Part shown: piece by piece, positions 34,781 to 42,854 of the stretch
How the letters are laid out: each line of letters starts with the position of its first letter
Numbering within the stretch: position 1 is the first letter of the stretch
Origin: an uncultured Synechococcus sp.
Lineage (GTDB): Bacteria; Cyanobacteriota; Cyanobacteriia; Phormidesmidales; Phormidesmidaceae
Direction: 5' to 3'
DNA length: 64,000 bases
Assembly: GCA_937911865.1 (NCBI GenBank)
Contig: CALDSK010000202.1
Span: 1 to 64,000, forward strand
Made by a program: the position numbers and the translations under genes
Notes under the pieces: generated by a model
What the model was told of the DNA's origin: nothing
The model's database searches: none
What the model saw: only the letters and a program-made list of their open reading frames with translations

Positions 34781-36808
34781 CTACCGACCCAACAATTTTA
34801 GAAAAGAGCGAAACAGGCGCTGCAAGAGCTTCAATATGCGAGATTGCGAAACCGCTTGGGCCGACGACGCAGACTCCGCTTTGAAAGGAAAGCTGTCAGC
34901 GGGTAACCCTCCCAGCGTCGAACGAGAGAGTATTGGAGTAGGCGGCGGCGCTGCCGCAAAAATCTCAGGCGAAGTGATCTGGCTAAAACCATTGCTGCCG
35001 CTGACAGGCTGAGCTGACGGCGGTTCAGGTTCTAATTCATCGGTTGCAAGCTCAAAATTGTTGACAGGCGGAAGATCGTAATTTACTTCTGATACTTCTG
35101 CAGGAAAGGGCAGTAGGTCAGGATCCTCAGGATGTTGCTGACTATCAGCAACGTCGGGTGATGTCTGATTGGCCTCGTAATTCGACCGACCTAATGTAGT
35201 CTCCTCAGAAGCGTTAGGTAGTGGAGTCTCTTGCACCGGAGCAGCACTCGCACTATCACCAATTGCCTGCCCAGAAATTGGATCGACGCTCGGCTCTGAG
35301 CCTGGAAAGACCTTTGAGACAGGAGCAGGCACAGCGCTAGCTTGGTCAGTAAATGGGCGAGATCCATTCGACTGTGCTAGAGCAGCAGACTGGTCAGCAG
35401 ACTGGTCAACAGACTGGCCCCTGCTAGATTGACTTGTCTGTGGATTGGGATCCGGGACGCTTTTGGTCTCACGTTCAGTCTCGGCTTCGGTCTTAAATTC
35501 GGTTGAGCTAGCCATCAGCGCATTTAGAGCCGTACGCGCCTGCTTGGAGCGAGGATCGAGCGTGAGCGCCTTCTCATAGCTAGAGCTTGCGTTCTCTTGT
35601 TCGTCCTGCTGAACCTGCGAATTGCCTAGATGATAGTAAAAAGAAGCATTTTTGGGGTTAAGTGCGATCGCCTCTCGATACCAGTAGGTAGCCGTGCCAA
35701 AATCTTTTTGCCGATAGGCAATTTGGCCTAGCCTGAAACGTACCTGAGGCACCGAGCTACCCAGTTGGATTGCTTTTTTGTAGTGCTTCTCGGCGCCGTA
35801 CAGATTTTTGTTAGCGAACAGCACTTCGCCGAGCATTTGATAAGGACGATGAGCCGTTGGATCTAGCGAACTTGCCCTTTCGTAGGCCTTGGTTGCCTCA
35901 AAAAACTGATTTTGCTTAGCATGAACCTCCCCACAGCTAAGATAAAATGTGGGGTTTTGGTCGTTGAGGGCGATCGCCGCTTCAAAATAATCTACCGCAC
36001 TTCTATAGCGTGTCTGCTTTTGAGCAATGCGGCCTAGTCGAAAATATGTTGATGGAGCCTCAGTACCTAGCGCGATTGACTGCTTATAGCTTTCTTCTGC
36101 GGCTTTCCACCGCCCTTCGGCAAACTGCGCGTCACCCAGTAGCTGATACGCCTTTAAACTTTTAGGCGCAAGCTTGATAACTGACTGGAAAGCTGCCGCC
36201 GCTTTGGAAAACTGTTTTTGCCTCGTATGCAGCTGACCTAGCATCAGATAAAAATTCTGATTTTTAGGATTGAGCGAGACTGCCTCACTAAAGTGAGCGA
36301 TCGCATCATCAAACCTCTCTTGCAATCGCGCAATCTGACCCAGCTTAGCTTGAACCCAGGGTGCATTAGAGCCCAGCTCAACCGCCTTTTTATATCTGTC
36401 GTCAGCTGCTGAAAGATCTCTTTGAGCGAAGTGTACTTCTCCCAAATATTGATAGGCCGTACAGTCTTTGGGCTTAAGCTGAATAGCGCGCTGATAGTAC
36501 CTTTTCGCGTCTGCCCAGCGCTTTTGAAAAGCAGCGATGCGGCCCAGACGAAAGTGCGCTAAATACTGTTGAGGCGTGGCGTTCGCTAAGCGTAAATAGC
36601 TTTTGGCCGCCAAATCGTATTCTTTCTGTTCAAAATAGAGCGCACCTAAAGCGGTATGAACGTCCGTGTTGTCAGGTTCGATTTTCAACCCTTTGGTATA
36701 AAAAGTAATGGCTGCTTCTAAATCACCTTTTTGCTTGGCCTTCGTGGCTCTCTCTAAACAATCTTGAACCGTGTAGTCTTGAACAGTTTCTATACCAACG
36801 TTGTTCAT
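34781..36808 (-). CDS. TPR protein built on a three-TPR super-repeat
   Basis: A 675-residue protein. Residues ~14-425 contain about twelve TPRs. They are organised as a higher-order unit of three TPRs (~102 residues): units opening with GSNAPWVQAKLGQIARLQ, GTEAPSTYFRLGRIAQKQ and GSSVPQVRFRLGQIAYRQ each continue to ALNPKN..FY...G, then AYQ(M/L)LG..., then AE..YKKAI.LG. Residues ~430-640 are Ser/Pro/Gln/Glu-rich and probably disordered; the tail (ILKLLQRLFRSFLKLLG) is a basic amphipathic helix that could touch a membrane. No enzyme domain. Possibly a scaffold for the glycosyltransferases and sulfotransferases encoded beyond it. Confidence 0.85.
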   Translation of the reverse strand: MNNVGIETVQDYTVQDCLERATKAKQKGDLEAAITFYTKGLKIEPDNTDVHTALGALYFEQKEYDLAAKSYLRLANATPQQYLAHFRLGRIAAFQKRWADAKRYYQRAIQLKPKDCTAYQYLGEVHFAQRDLSAADDRYKKAVELGSNAPWVQAKLGQIARLQERFDDAIAHFSEAVSLNPKNQNFYLMLGQLHTRQKQFSKAAAAFQSVIKLAPKSLKAYQLLGDAQFAEGRWKAAEESYKQSIALGTEAPSTYFRLGRIAQKQTRYRSAVDYFEAAIALNDQNPTFYLSCGEVHAKQNQFFEATKAYERASSLDPTAHRPYQMLGEVLFANKNLYGAEKHYKKAIQLGSSVPQVRFRLGQIAYRQKDFGTATYWYREAIALNPKNASFYYHLGNSQVQQDEQENASSSYEKALTLDPRSKQARTALNALMASSTEFKTEAETERETKSVPDPNPQTSQSSRGQSVDQSADQSAALAQSNGSRPFTDQASAVPAPVSKVFPGSEPSVDPISGQAIGDSASAAPVQETPLPNASEETTLGRSNYEANQTSPDVADSQQHPEDPDLLPFPAEVSEVNYDLPPVNNFELATDELEPEPPSAQPVSGSNGFSQITSPEIFAAAPPPTPILSRSTLGGLPADSFPFKAESASSAQAVSQSRILKLLQRLFRSFLKLLGR

Positions 36809-36923
36809 AAGGCCTCTCGCTAATGGCTACATCAGTGCCACACGCCTTTACATATAACACAGTAATTATACGTAAGATGCTGTTAATAAACACTTTTCCA
36901 ACGATAAAAGCCAGATATATTTT

Positions 36924-36970
36924 TCCGGATACTTTTATGAAATTTATTGTTGGAATTTTCTTCCGGATAC
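36924..36970. promoter_or_regulatory. Two direct TCCGGATAC elements upstream of the TPR gene
   Basis: TCCGGATAC occurs at 36924-36932 and 36962-36970, each in the context TTCCGGATACTnTTT. The region is AT-rich and lies 116-162 bp upstream of the TPR gene start at 36808. The same core recurs upstream of two neighbouring genes (40888 and 41568). Confidence 0.45.
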
Positions 36971-37029
36971 TCTTTTCAGAGACCTTTTCTGTGCCGCTTT
37001 TCTTCAAATATTTCGGCAACTTCTCTTTC

Positions 37030-37067
37030 AGCCAGTAGTCTTCCGGTAGCCAGTAGTCTTCTAGTAG
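37030..37067. repeat. 18-bp tandem repeats touching a stop codon
   Basis: AGCCAGTAGTCTTCCGGT (37030-37047) and AGCCAGTAGTCTTCTAGT (37048-37065) are followed by a shortened third copy that runs through the TAA stop (37068-37070) of the minus-strand membrane-protein gene. Confidence 0.85.
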
Positions 37068-37676
37068 TTAGTCTTCTAGATCTCGGCGAAGCGCCTCAAG
37101 CTCATCGTCGATACTTGTTTCTGGCGTACGCGGAGGCGAAGTACCGGGCCGACGGCTGGCACTCGCCGGCAAATCCTCTCCTGTTATCCGTTGATAGCCC
37201 ATATAGCCAACCGCCAGTAACCCCAGCAGCAATAGCACCAAAAATGGCAGCGGCAAAAACGAAAAAAGAACAATGCGCAGCTTACTTAGCAGCCAAACTA
37301 AACCCATATAACCCGCAGCAATCAGTGCCAATCCTTGAATGGCACGCACTAAAGGAATCTGCGAAAGAGGAATTCTTTGTTTGGTCACCCAAAGAGAAAC
37401 GCCTACGTAATAAAAAGGAGCGAGGATTAGCAACAGGTCGGCTTCTTGCACAATTCTATCGACACCTGCCGTATGCGTGGCGTACCATACGTAGCCAGCA
37501 GTGAGTAGCAAACTCAGTGTAGCCATTAGCAAGTTAAAGCTGAGCACGAAAGGTTCTTCTTTTTTACCAGGGACCGCGATACAAATCCCCAGCGCTAGCC
37601 AGGGAGCAAGCAGCATAGCCAGTAAAATGACAGGCTTGTAGTCGGCTAACAGCGAATAGAGTTGTTGAAGCGTCAT
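37068..37676 (-). CDS. Polytopic membrane protein of unknown function
   Basis: A 202-residue protein with five or so hydrophobic helices (about 15-34, 44-63, 80-97, 110-130, 137-160) and a short cytoplasmic tail ending IDDELEALRRDLED. The family is not one I can name, though proteins of this layout with a 'DELEALRRDL' tail occur widely in cyanobacteria. It lies between two TPR genes, 42 bp beyond the end of the TPR-GT32 gene, and is probably co-transcribed with it. Confidence 0.7.
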   Translation of the reverse strand: MTLQQLYSLLADYKPVILLAMLLAPWLALGICIAVPGKKEEPFVLSFNLLMATLSLLLTAGYVWYATHTAGVDRIVQEADLLLILAPFYYVGVSLWVTKQRIPLSQIPLVRAIQGLALIAAGYMGLVWLLSKLRIVLFSFLPLPFLVLLLLGLLAVGYMGYQRITGEDLPASASRRPGTSPPRTPETSIDDELEALRRDLED

Positions 37677-37718
37677 AGAAGTGACCCACGGCTCAGAGCG
37701 TAGCGATCGGATAAGAAA

Positions 37719-40700
37719 CTACTTAGGGCCATCATAGGCAGCTTTCTGCCAATTTTGCAGCGTTTGCTTGTAAGGCAAGCTAACCGCCCACCACACATAG
37801 TGCCGCAATTCTTCTTGACTGAGCACCCACAGTCTAGGCCAGGTGCGATAGTCGGTACTAGAAAGATAAGGCAGCAGGTGGCTACAGAGCGTTGTGGTCA
37901 ACAAGCCAGGGCCGGTTTGCATCCAGGGGCCTTCGTTGTTGTAGCACAGCAAATTGGCCACCGCTTGATAAAGGGCGCTGCGAATAGCCGCATGGTTAGG
38001 GACGCAGCCAATGAAATTGTTGGCAATGCAGGCATTTTCTTCCTGATACACAATCATTTCGGCGTTAGCATTGGCCAAATCGTCTATAGAGCGGCGGCAG
38101 CGATCGTCGGCGTCGGCATAAAAGCCGCCCATTTTGTTGAGATAGGCGAGTCGGAAGAAATCAGCCTGAGTGGCCGGGTGATCGCAATATTCAAACGCTT
38201 TGAGAATGTCGGGGTCGATGTCGGGAGGATAGTGCGATCGCAAAAACTCTACCGCAGACTTGAATGAGAACAGAACATACTCATAGTCGGGGTTATGAGT
38301 CTGCCAGCTATGGCTCATCAACAAAATGTCGTCAGGCGGAGAGGAGCTGTCCCAATACTGCACAATTCGTCGTGGAATTGAAGGGAGCGCGGGACCTGCA
38401 TCGACCGATAAGCTGTCTCGCACCTGTGCAAATACGTTCTGCTGCCGGAGCGTTTTGCACAGAAACATTGCCCCCCCTAAGTAAGCAGGATCTTGAACGA
38501 TCAGTGCGCCTAGTTGGGGCAAACGGTCAAATTTTGGCGCGCAAATTGCGGATTTTAACTGGGCTAGCAGTGCTGGATTCAGCCGAAGCTGATTGACCAA
38601 AAAGGCAGTGTGGCCCGCAATAGACTGCCCCTTTTGCGCTGGCGAGCTGGTCTGTTGCTGCTGCCGGGTGGCGCTGACTAGCTGAGCATGGGCAGCATCG
38701 ATATCACCCAGCAGCATTTGGCACAAAGCAAGCCTTTCGTGCTCAAAAGGGCTTGCTGGAGCGATCGCAATACTCTGAGCAAAGGTGTCCGCGGCCGTTT
38801 CTAACTGAAACTGAGCGGCGGCAGCCGTGCCTTTAATATTCGCAATCTCCTTTAGCAGACGACTTTGGTCGCTGTCGATTGTTTCAAGCATGCGCTGGGC
38901 CTGGGCGAACTGCCCTAGCAGCACGTGTAAACGGCACAGCTGAAAAGTCAGATAGGCATGCTCAGGGAAGCGCTGATGCGCGGCTTCGAGAATGGACAAA
39001 CTTTCGCCAGGCAGACCAAACCTAAGCTTGAGTTCAGCTAAACGCAGAGGAATCTCAGGCGTATCAGGCAGGCGGTTACCGGCCTCTATCAGTAGCGAGA
39101 TAGCCGTATCGATATTGCCTTGCCAGTACAAAACATCCGCAAGCTTGCCGTAAACATGAGGCCGATGCGGATAATATTTTTTGGCCAGCTGATACCAGTA
39201 GCGGGCCACCGCCCAGTTCTCTTCCGCTCGGGCCAAATCGCCTAGCTGCCAAATCACCCTCAGGTCTCTAGGGCCTGTCTCATGTAGATCTTCAAGCAGT
39301 TCTACAGCTTCGGGCAATCTGTGCGTTTCGCTCAGCATCTGCGCAAACGCCAGCTGAGGTTCGATGCTTTCAGGGTGCTGAAGAATAATCGCTCTGTAGA
39401 TTTTCTCAGCCGCCATGAAGTCGAGCTGCTGCTGCAGTATGCTAGCCAGCATGACCTGGGCTGCTAGGTGCTCTGGCTGACGATGTATCAGCTGCTTGAG
39501 CGCCGTGAGTGCTTCATTTAGCTGGCCTGTTGCCTGCAATTCCTCAACTATCAGCAGCTGTGTTGAGATTTGCCGATCGAGACCTGTTACACATTGCTTA
39601 GCCTGCTGAAACCAGGTTAAGGCCTTTTTTCTTTGGCCCTGCTGCCGAGCAATGTAACCTAGCTTCAAAAGCGCTGGCAAAAATTGTGGCTCGTCTCGTA
39701 GCAGATCTTCTAGCTGAGAAATCGCCTGGGGAAAGTGGTGAAAGGTTTGCAAAATCTCTGCCTTTTGGAGGCGGGGTTCTAGCTGAGTAGGGTGAGCCTG
39801 ACAGGCCTGATTACAGTAGGCGATCGCCCGTTCATAATCGCGCTGCTCACAGGCTAATGAAGAGAGATTCAACAAAACATTGAGGTGATCGCTCTCATGA
39901 GTCAGAGCGGATTCTAGCTGCTGCTGCGCACGCGGATAGTCTTGCTTGCTGCGCCAAACGGCAGATAGCTGAATACGTAAGCTCACACTTTTAGGGTCTA
40001 GCTCAAGCGCCTGCTGGTAGTAAGCGATTGCGTCTTCGTACCGACGCTGCATTTTGTACAGCAGCGCCAGCGTTTTGATAGCGAGCAGGTGATCGGGCTG
40101 CTGCGATCGCACTGCTATTAGCTTTTCTTCTGCGGCATCAAATTGGCCTAAGTGCCGCAGCTCGATTGCGACTTGCACAGTGATAGTGAGTCTTCTAGCA
40201 GGCTGCTGAATGTGCGGCAAAGCATGCTCAAATGCTTCCATAGCCTGACGATGAGATTGCTGTTGCCGATAGAGAAAGCCTAGTTCTATGTAGGGCTGAG
40301 GCTGATCTGGATACTTTTTGGACAGTTCAAGAAAGTGGGATTGTGCTTTCTCAAGACGATTGGACTGTTTGTGGGCGATCGCAATTTTTAGAGCTGCCAA
40401 AAAGTGGTCGGGCTCCACCGATAAAATAGTCTGAAAAGTTGCAATCGACGCATCCCAATTGTGTTGCTGTTGATACAAAATGCCTAGATTAAACAGTGCC
40501 GACAGCTGTTGAGGCTCACGTTCGAGCACTTTGTTTAACTTAGCGGCGGCAAGATTGAATTGACAGAGAAAGCGTAGCTCTACCGCACTTTCTATGGTCG
40601 CCGCCGATTGCAGCGGCAAAATATCTTCAGCCATCTCAAACGCATGCAGCGCTAGTTCTCTCTCACCCAACCGACGACGCATGCGACCCAACAGCATCCA

Positions 40701-40847
40701 GGCACGAAAAAAACGTGAATGATCGGCAACTAGTAATTCCAACAGCTGAACAGCCTCTTTCAGGCTAGTGCGATCGCCTGTAATCTCACGAGACAAAATC
40801 TCATCTAGACGTTGTTCTTTAGTGAGAAGTTCCACATTTGCTGTCAT
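37719..40847 (-). CDS. TPR array fused to GT32-like glycosyltransferase
   Basis: A 1042-residue protein. Residues ~1-760 are almost continuous TPRs (about twenty, e.g. ALFNLGILYQQQHNWDASIA). Residues ~820-1042 resemble the GT32/OCH1 'DXD sugar-binding' family: RRIVQYWDSSSPPDDI, SWQTHNPDYEYVLF, ADFFRLAYLNKMGGFYADAD with the DXD motif at about 912-915, then GCVPNHAAI. These enzymes are retaining, metal-dependent, GDP- or UDP-sugar transferases. No signal peptide or membrane helix, so cytoplasmic. A TCCGGATAC element (reverse orientation) lies 41 bp upstream. The TPRs may select a protein acceptor or assemble enzyme complexes; that is inference. Confidence 0.87.
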   Translation of the reverse strand: MTANVELLTKEQRLDEILSREITGDRTSLKEAVQLLELLVADHSRFFRAWMLLGRMRRRLGERELALHAFEMAEDILPLQSAATIESAVELRFLCQFNLAAAKLNKVLEREPQQLSALFNLGILYQQQHNWDASIATFQTILSVEPDHFLAALKIAIAHKQSNRLEKAQSHFLELSKKYPDQPQPYIELGFLYRQQQSHRQAMEAFEHALPHIQQPARRLTITVQVAIELRHLGQFDAAEEKLIAVRSQQPDHLLAIKTLALLYKMQRRYEDAIAYYQQALELDPKSVSLRIQLSAVWRSKQDYPRAQQQLESALTHESDHLNVLLNLSSLACEQRDYERAIAYCNQACQAHPTQLEPRLQKAEILQTFHHFPQAISQLEDLLRDEPQFLPALLKLGYIARQQGQRKKALTWFQQAKQCVTGLDRQISTQLLIVEELQATGQLNEALTALKQLIHRQPEHLAAQVMLASILQQQLDFMAAEKIYRAIILQHPESIEPQLAFAQMLSETHRLPEAVELLEDLHETGPRDLRVIWQLGDLARAEENWAVARYWYQLAKKYYPHRPHVYGKLADVLYWQGNIDTAISLLIEAGNRLPDTPEIPLRLAELKLRFGLPGESLSILEAAHQRFPEHAYLTFQLCRLHVLLGQFAQAQRMLETIDSDQSRLLKEIANIKGTAAAAQFQLETAADTFAQSIAIAPASPFEHERLALCQMLLGDIDAAHAQLVSATRQQQQTSSPAQKGQSIAGHTAFLVNQLRLNPALLAQLKSAICAPKFDRLPQLGALIVQDPAYLGGAMFLCKTLRQQNVFAQVRDSLSVDAGPALPSIPRRIVQYWDSSSPPDDILLMSHSWQTHNPDYEYVLFSFKSAVEFLRSHYPPDIDPDILKAFEYCDHPATQADFFRLAYLNKMGGFYADADDRCRRSIDDLANANAEMIVYQEENACIANNFIGCVPNHAAIRSALYQAVANLLCYNNEGPWMQTGPGLLTTTLCSHLLPYLSSTDYRTWPRLWVLSQEELRHYVWWAVSLPYKQTLQNWQKAAYDGPK

Positions 40848-40887
40848 GTCTATAAGTGCTATTAACCAGTTGTTTCAACTAATCACC

Positions 40888-40896
40888 GTATCCGGA
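40888..40896. promoter_or_regulatory. Reverse-orientation TCCGGATAC element
   Basis: GTATCCGGA on the plus strand, 41 bp upstream of the TPR-GT32 start. It is identical in core to the pair at 36924-36970. Confidence 0.4.
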
Positions 40897-41564
40897 GAGA
40901 AATCTTGCGATCCACTTTTTAATATTTACACTACCCTTTAAGAAGAATCAGTAAAACTCATAGGCGTCGAAATCTGAAGATTGAGATTGTTTCGAGCAAG
41001 CTGATTATAGAAAAAGGAAGTGCATCGAAAACCGTCCCAGTCCATTTATGAATATGGCGTTCAGCGACTGGGGTGATAAGAAGTTTCTACCGGCTGAACA
41101 GATTTAGTGACGACAATGAGCCAGCATTTTTGTTTATTGAAGCACGGCAGGTTCTAGAAAACCTGTGATAGTCTTTTAACTGGTGTTACGGCTACTACCA
41201 ATCAGGTGACTTAATCGCGGTATCAAATGCGGTGGTACTGAGAGTGTATTGAAGAGCGCATCGAAAGAATGCGTGGTGTATGAGGGAACTCATAGCATGT
41301 AAAGGAATGCGCGGTGCTAAGACTAAAGCATTGAGTTAACTGTTAATACATGTACGGTGAGGCGCTGTGCTATAGCGCTACTTCTGGTGCTATGCAATTA
41401 CCTTTAATGCATCAAAAATGCATCCAGCGCCTACGTTTTTGAAGTCTGCACTTTGAAACATGTGGGCATTTTAAAAGATGCAGGCGTTGGAGCTACATGC
41501 AGGACTGCTGAGTCACCCCTTGCTCTAGACAGATATTAGACCATACAAAATCATGGCTCATCGA
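40897..41564. other. Long untranslated interval upstream of the LTD-Hint gene
   Basis: Roughly 670 bp with no frame of credible length. It has small imperfect repeats (GAATGCGTGGTG / GAATGCGCGGTG near 41268-41318; AATGCATC twice near 41400-41420). The size suggests a complex promoter or long 5' leader for the LTD-Hint gene; no RNA family was recognised. Confidence 0.45.
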
Positions 41565-41583
41565 TTTTCCGGATATCGGAAAA
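41565..41583 (+). promoter_or_regulatory. Inverted repeat TTTTCCG-N5-CGGAAAA in the LTD-Hint leader
   Basis: A perfect 7-5-7 inverted repeat, 34 bp before the ATG of the LTD-Hint gene, containing TCCGGATATC, which shares the TCCGGATA core with the neighbouring promoters. It could be a hairpin in the mRNA or an operator. A strong AGAGGAG (41605-41611) follows. Confidence 0.5.
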
Positions 41584-41617
41584 CAACGATGTAAAACGCA
41601 CTTTAGAGGAGAAAGTA

Positions 41618-42712
41618 ATGGCTTTAAACATTCAAGGAATCGTTATTAACGAGATCCTAGCCAACCCTGTTGAAGAAAAGATTAAGGGGGGCAACAAAGG
41701 CTTTGACACTGACGGCAGTGGCAAAGTTAGAGGCAGAGACGAGTTTGTTGAGCTAGCTAACACAACAGGTTCGGACATTGATGTTAGTGGCTGGACTATC
41801 AGCAACGGCTCCGGCGAGTTCACCTTTCCGGAAGGAACAACTATTGCCGCAGGCGAAGCGGTAACTATTGTAGGTAACTACAAAGGTACGCCACCAGCGG
41901 GATTCTTTGAAGGGCTACCGAAGCTGAGAAACAACGGAGACGCGGTTGTTCTCTCGGATGGGTCAAAGAATATCGGTGCTGTCTTCAACGGCGGCGGTAA
42001 TCTTAAAGATGTTCCCGACGGAACAGCAGTTGAAGATTTTGGCAACATTCCCAGAGGCCAATCTGCGCAGCGCAGCGATGATGGTGACATCACGGTTGGA
42101 GAGCCCAACCCTGAGTGCTTCTTGACAGGTACGCTAGTGCAAACAGCTGACGGGGAGAAGCGGGTCGAAGATCTTCAGATTGGTGACCTAGTACAGACAC
42201 TGGGCGGCCAGCCTGAGCGGATCAAGTGGATTGGGTGCCAAACGCTTGGACAAGAAGGGCTCCATCCTTTCCGCGCGTATCCTGTTCAAATTAAAGCAGG
42301 TGCACTGGGCAACCAGCTGCCAGCTCGCGATTTGTATGTCTCTCCGGACCATGCGATCCTCGTCGAAGGCGTCTTAGCGAATGCTGGCGCTTTGATCAAC
42401 GGCACCTCTATTGTTCAAATTAAGCCAGAGGCAGAGACCTTTAACTACTATCACATCGAGCTAGAACGTCACGCACTTCTGTTGGCAGAAGGTGTTCCGG
42501 CAGAGAGCTTTATTCCTCAAAACGTTGAGGGTAGAGACAAGTTCGATAACGTTGAAGAGTTTGCAGCGCTATATCCTGAAGGCGATGCGCTATCCTACAT
42601 GCCAATGAGCTTCCCACGGGTTAGCAGCCAGCGTCAGCTACCTCGCTCAATCGCTCAACATCTAGAGCAGATCGCACTTGAGGTATGTCCTCAGGTAGCA
42701 CAGGTTGCTTAA
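41618..42712 (+). CDS. Lamin-tail domain + Hint domain protein
   Basis: A 364-residue protein with two modules. Residues 1-135: lamin-tail (LTD) beta-sandwich (IVINEILANPVEE, DEFVELANTTGSDIDVSGWT, FTFPEGTTIAAGEAV, NNGDAVVLSDG) with an inserted EF-hand-like calcium loop at 30-42 (DTDGSGKVRGRDE). Residues 166-300: Hint domain of the Hint_2 type: Cys167 in PECFLTGTLV, LQIGDLVQTLGG, IKWIGCQTL, HPFRAYPVQIKAGALG, LYVSPDHAILV (His245), and the YYHIELERHALLLAEG block. No Asn-Cys splice junction follows, so this is a self-cleaving Hint rather than an intein. No Sec signal; such proteins are often exported by type I routes. ATG with strong AGAGGAG; a terminator follows. Confidence 0.85.
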   Translation: MALNIQGIVINEILANPVEEKIKGGNKGFDTDGSGKVRGRDEFVELANTTGSDIDVSGWTISNGSGEFTFPEGTTIAAGEAVTIVGNYKGTPPAGFFEGLPKLRNNGDAVVLSDGSKNIGAVFNGGGNLKDVPDGTAVEDFGNIPRGQSAQRSDDGDITVGEPNPECFLTGTLVQTADGEKRVEDLQIGDLVQTLGGQPERIKWIGCQTLGQEGLHPFRAYPVQIKAGALGNQLPARDLYVSPDHAILVEGVLANAGALINGTSIVQIKPEAETFNYYHIELERHALLLAEGVPAESFIPQNVEGRDKFDNVEEFAALYPEGDALSYMPMSFPRVSSQRQLPRSIAQHLEQIALEVCPQVAQVA

Positions 42713-42774
42713 TCATCGTGACAAATCCGCTAGCTATTCAATCAGCTAAATCAGTTAACTGAGTAGTTAGCGAC

Positions 42775-42804
42775 AGGGCTCTTTTCCTCTCAGGAAAGAG
42801 CCCT
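42775..42804 (+). terminator. Rho-independent terminator of the LTD-Hint gene
   Basis: AGGGCTCTTTTCC (42775-42787), loop TCTCA, GGAAAGAGCCCT (42793-42804) followed by TGTTCTTG. A 12-bp stem with one bulged T. It places the real start of the next gene downstream of 42804. Confidence 0.85.
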
Positions 42805-42854
42805 TGTTCTTGACTATTATCTTCAGCCATTCTATCTTTGGCCGCCTGTTCATT

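Noticed and set aside
41618..42712. Intein
   Set aside because: The Hint domain lacks the C-terminal His-Asn plus Cys/Ser/Thr junction and has no downstream extein.
42804..42854. Longer start of the GT2-GT4 gene
   Set aside because: It begins inside the terminator of the LTD-Hint gene and adds a hydrophobic leader absent from GT2 proteins.
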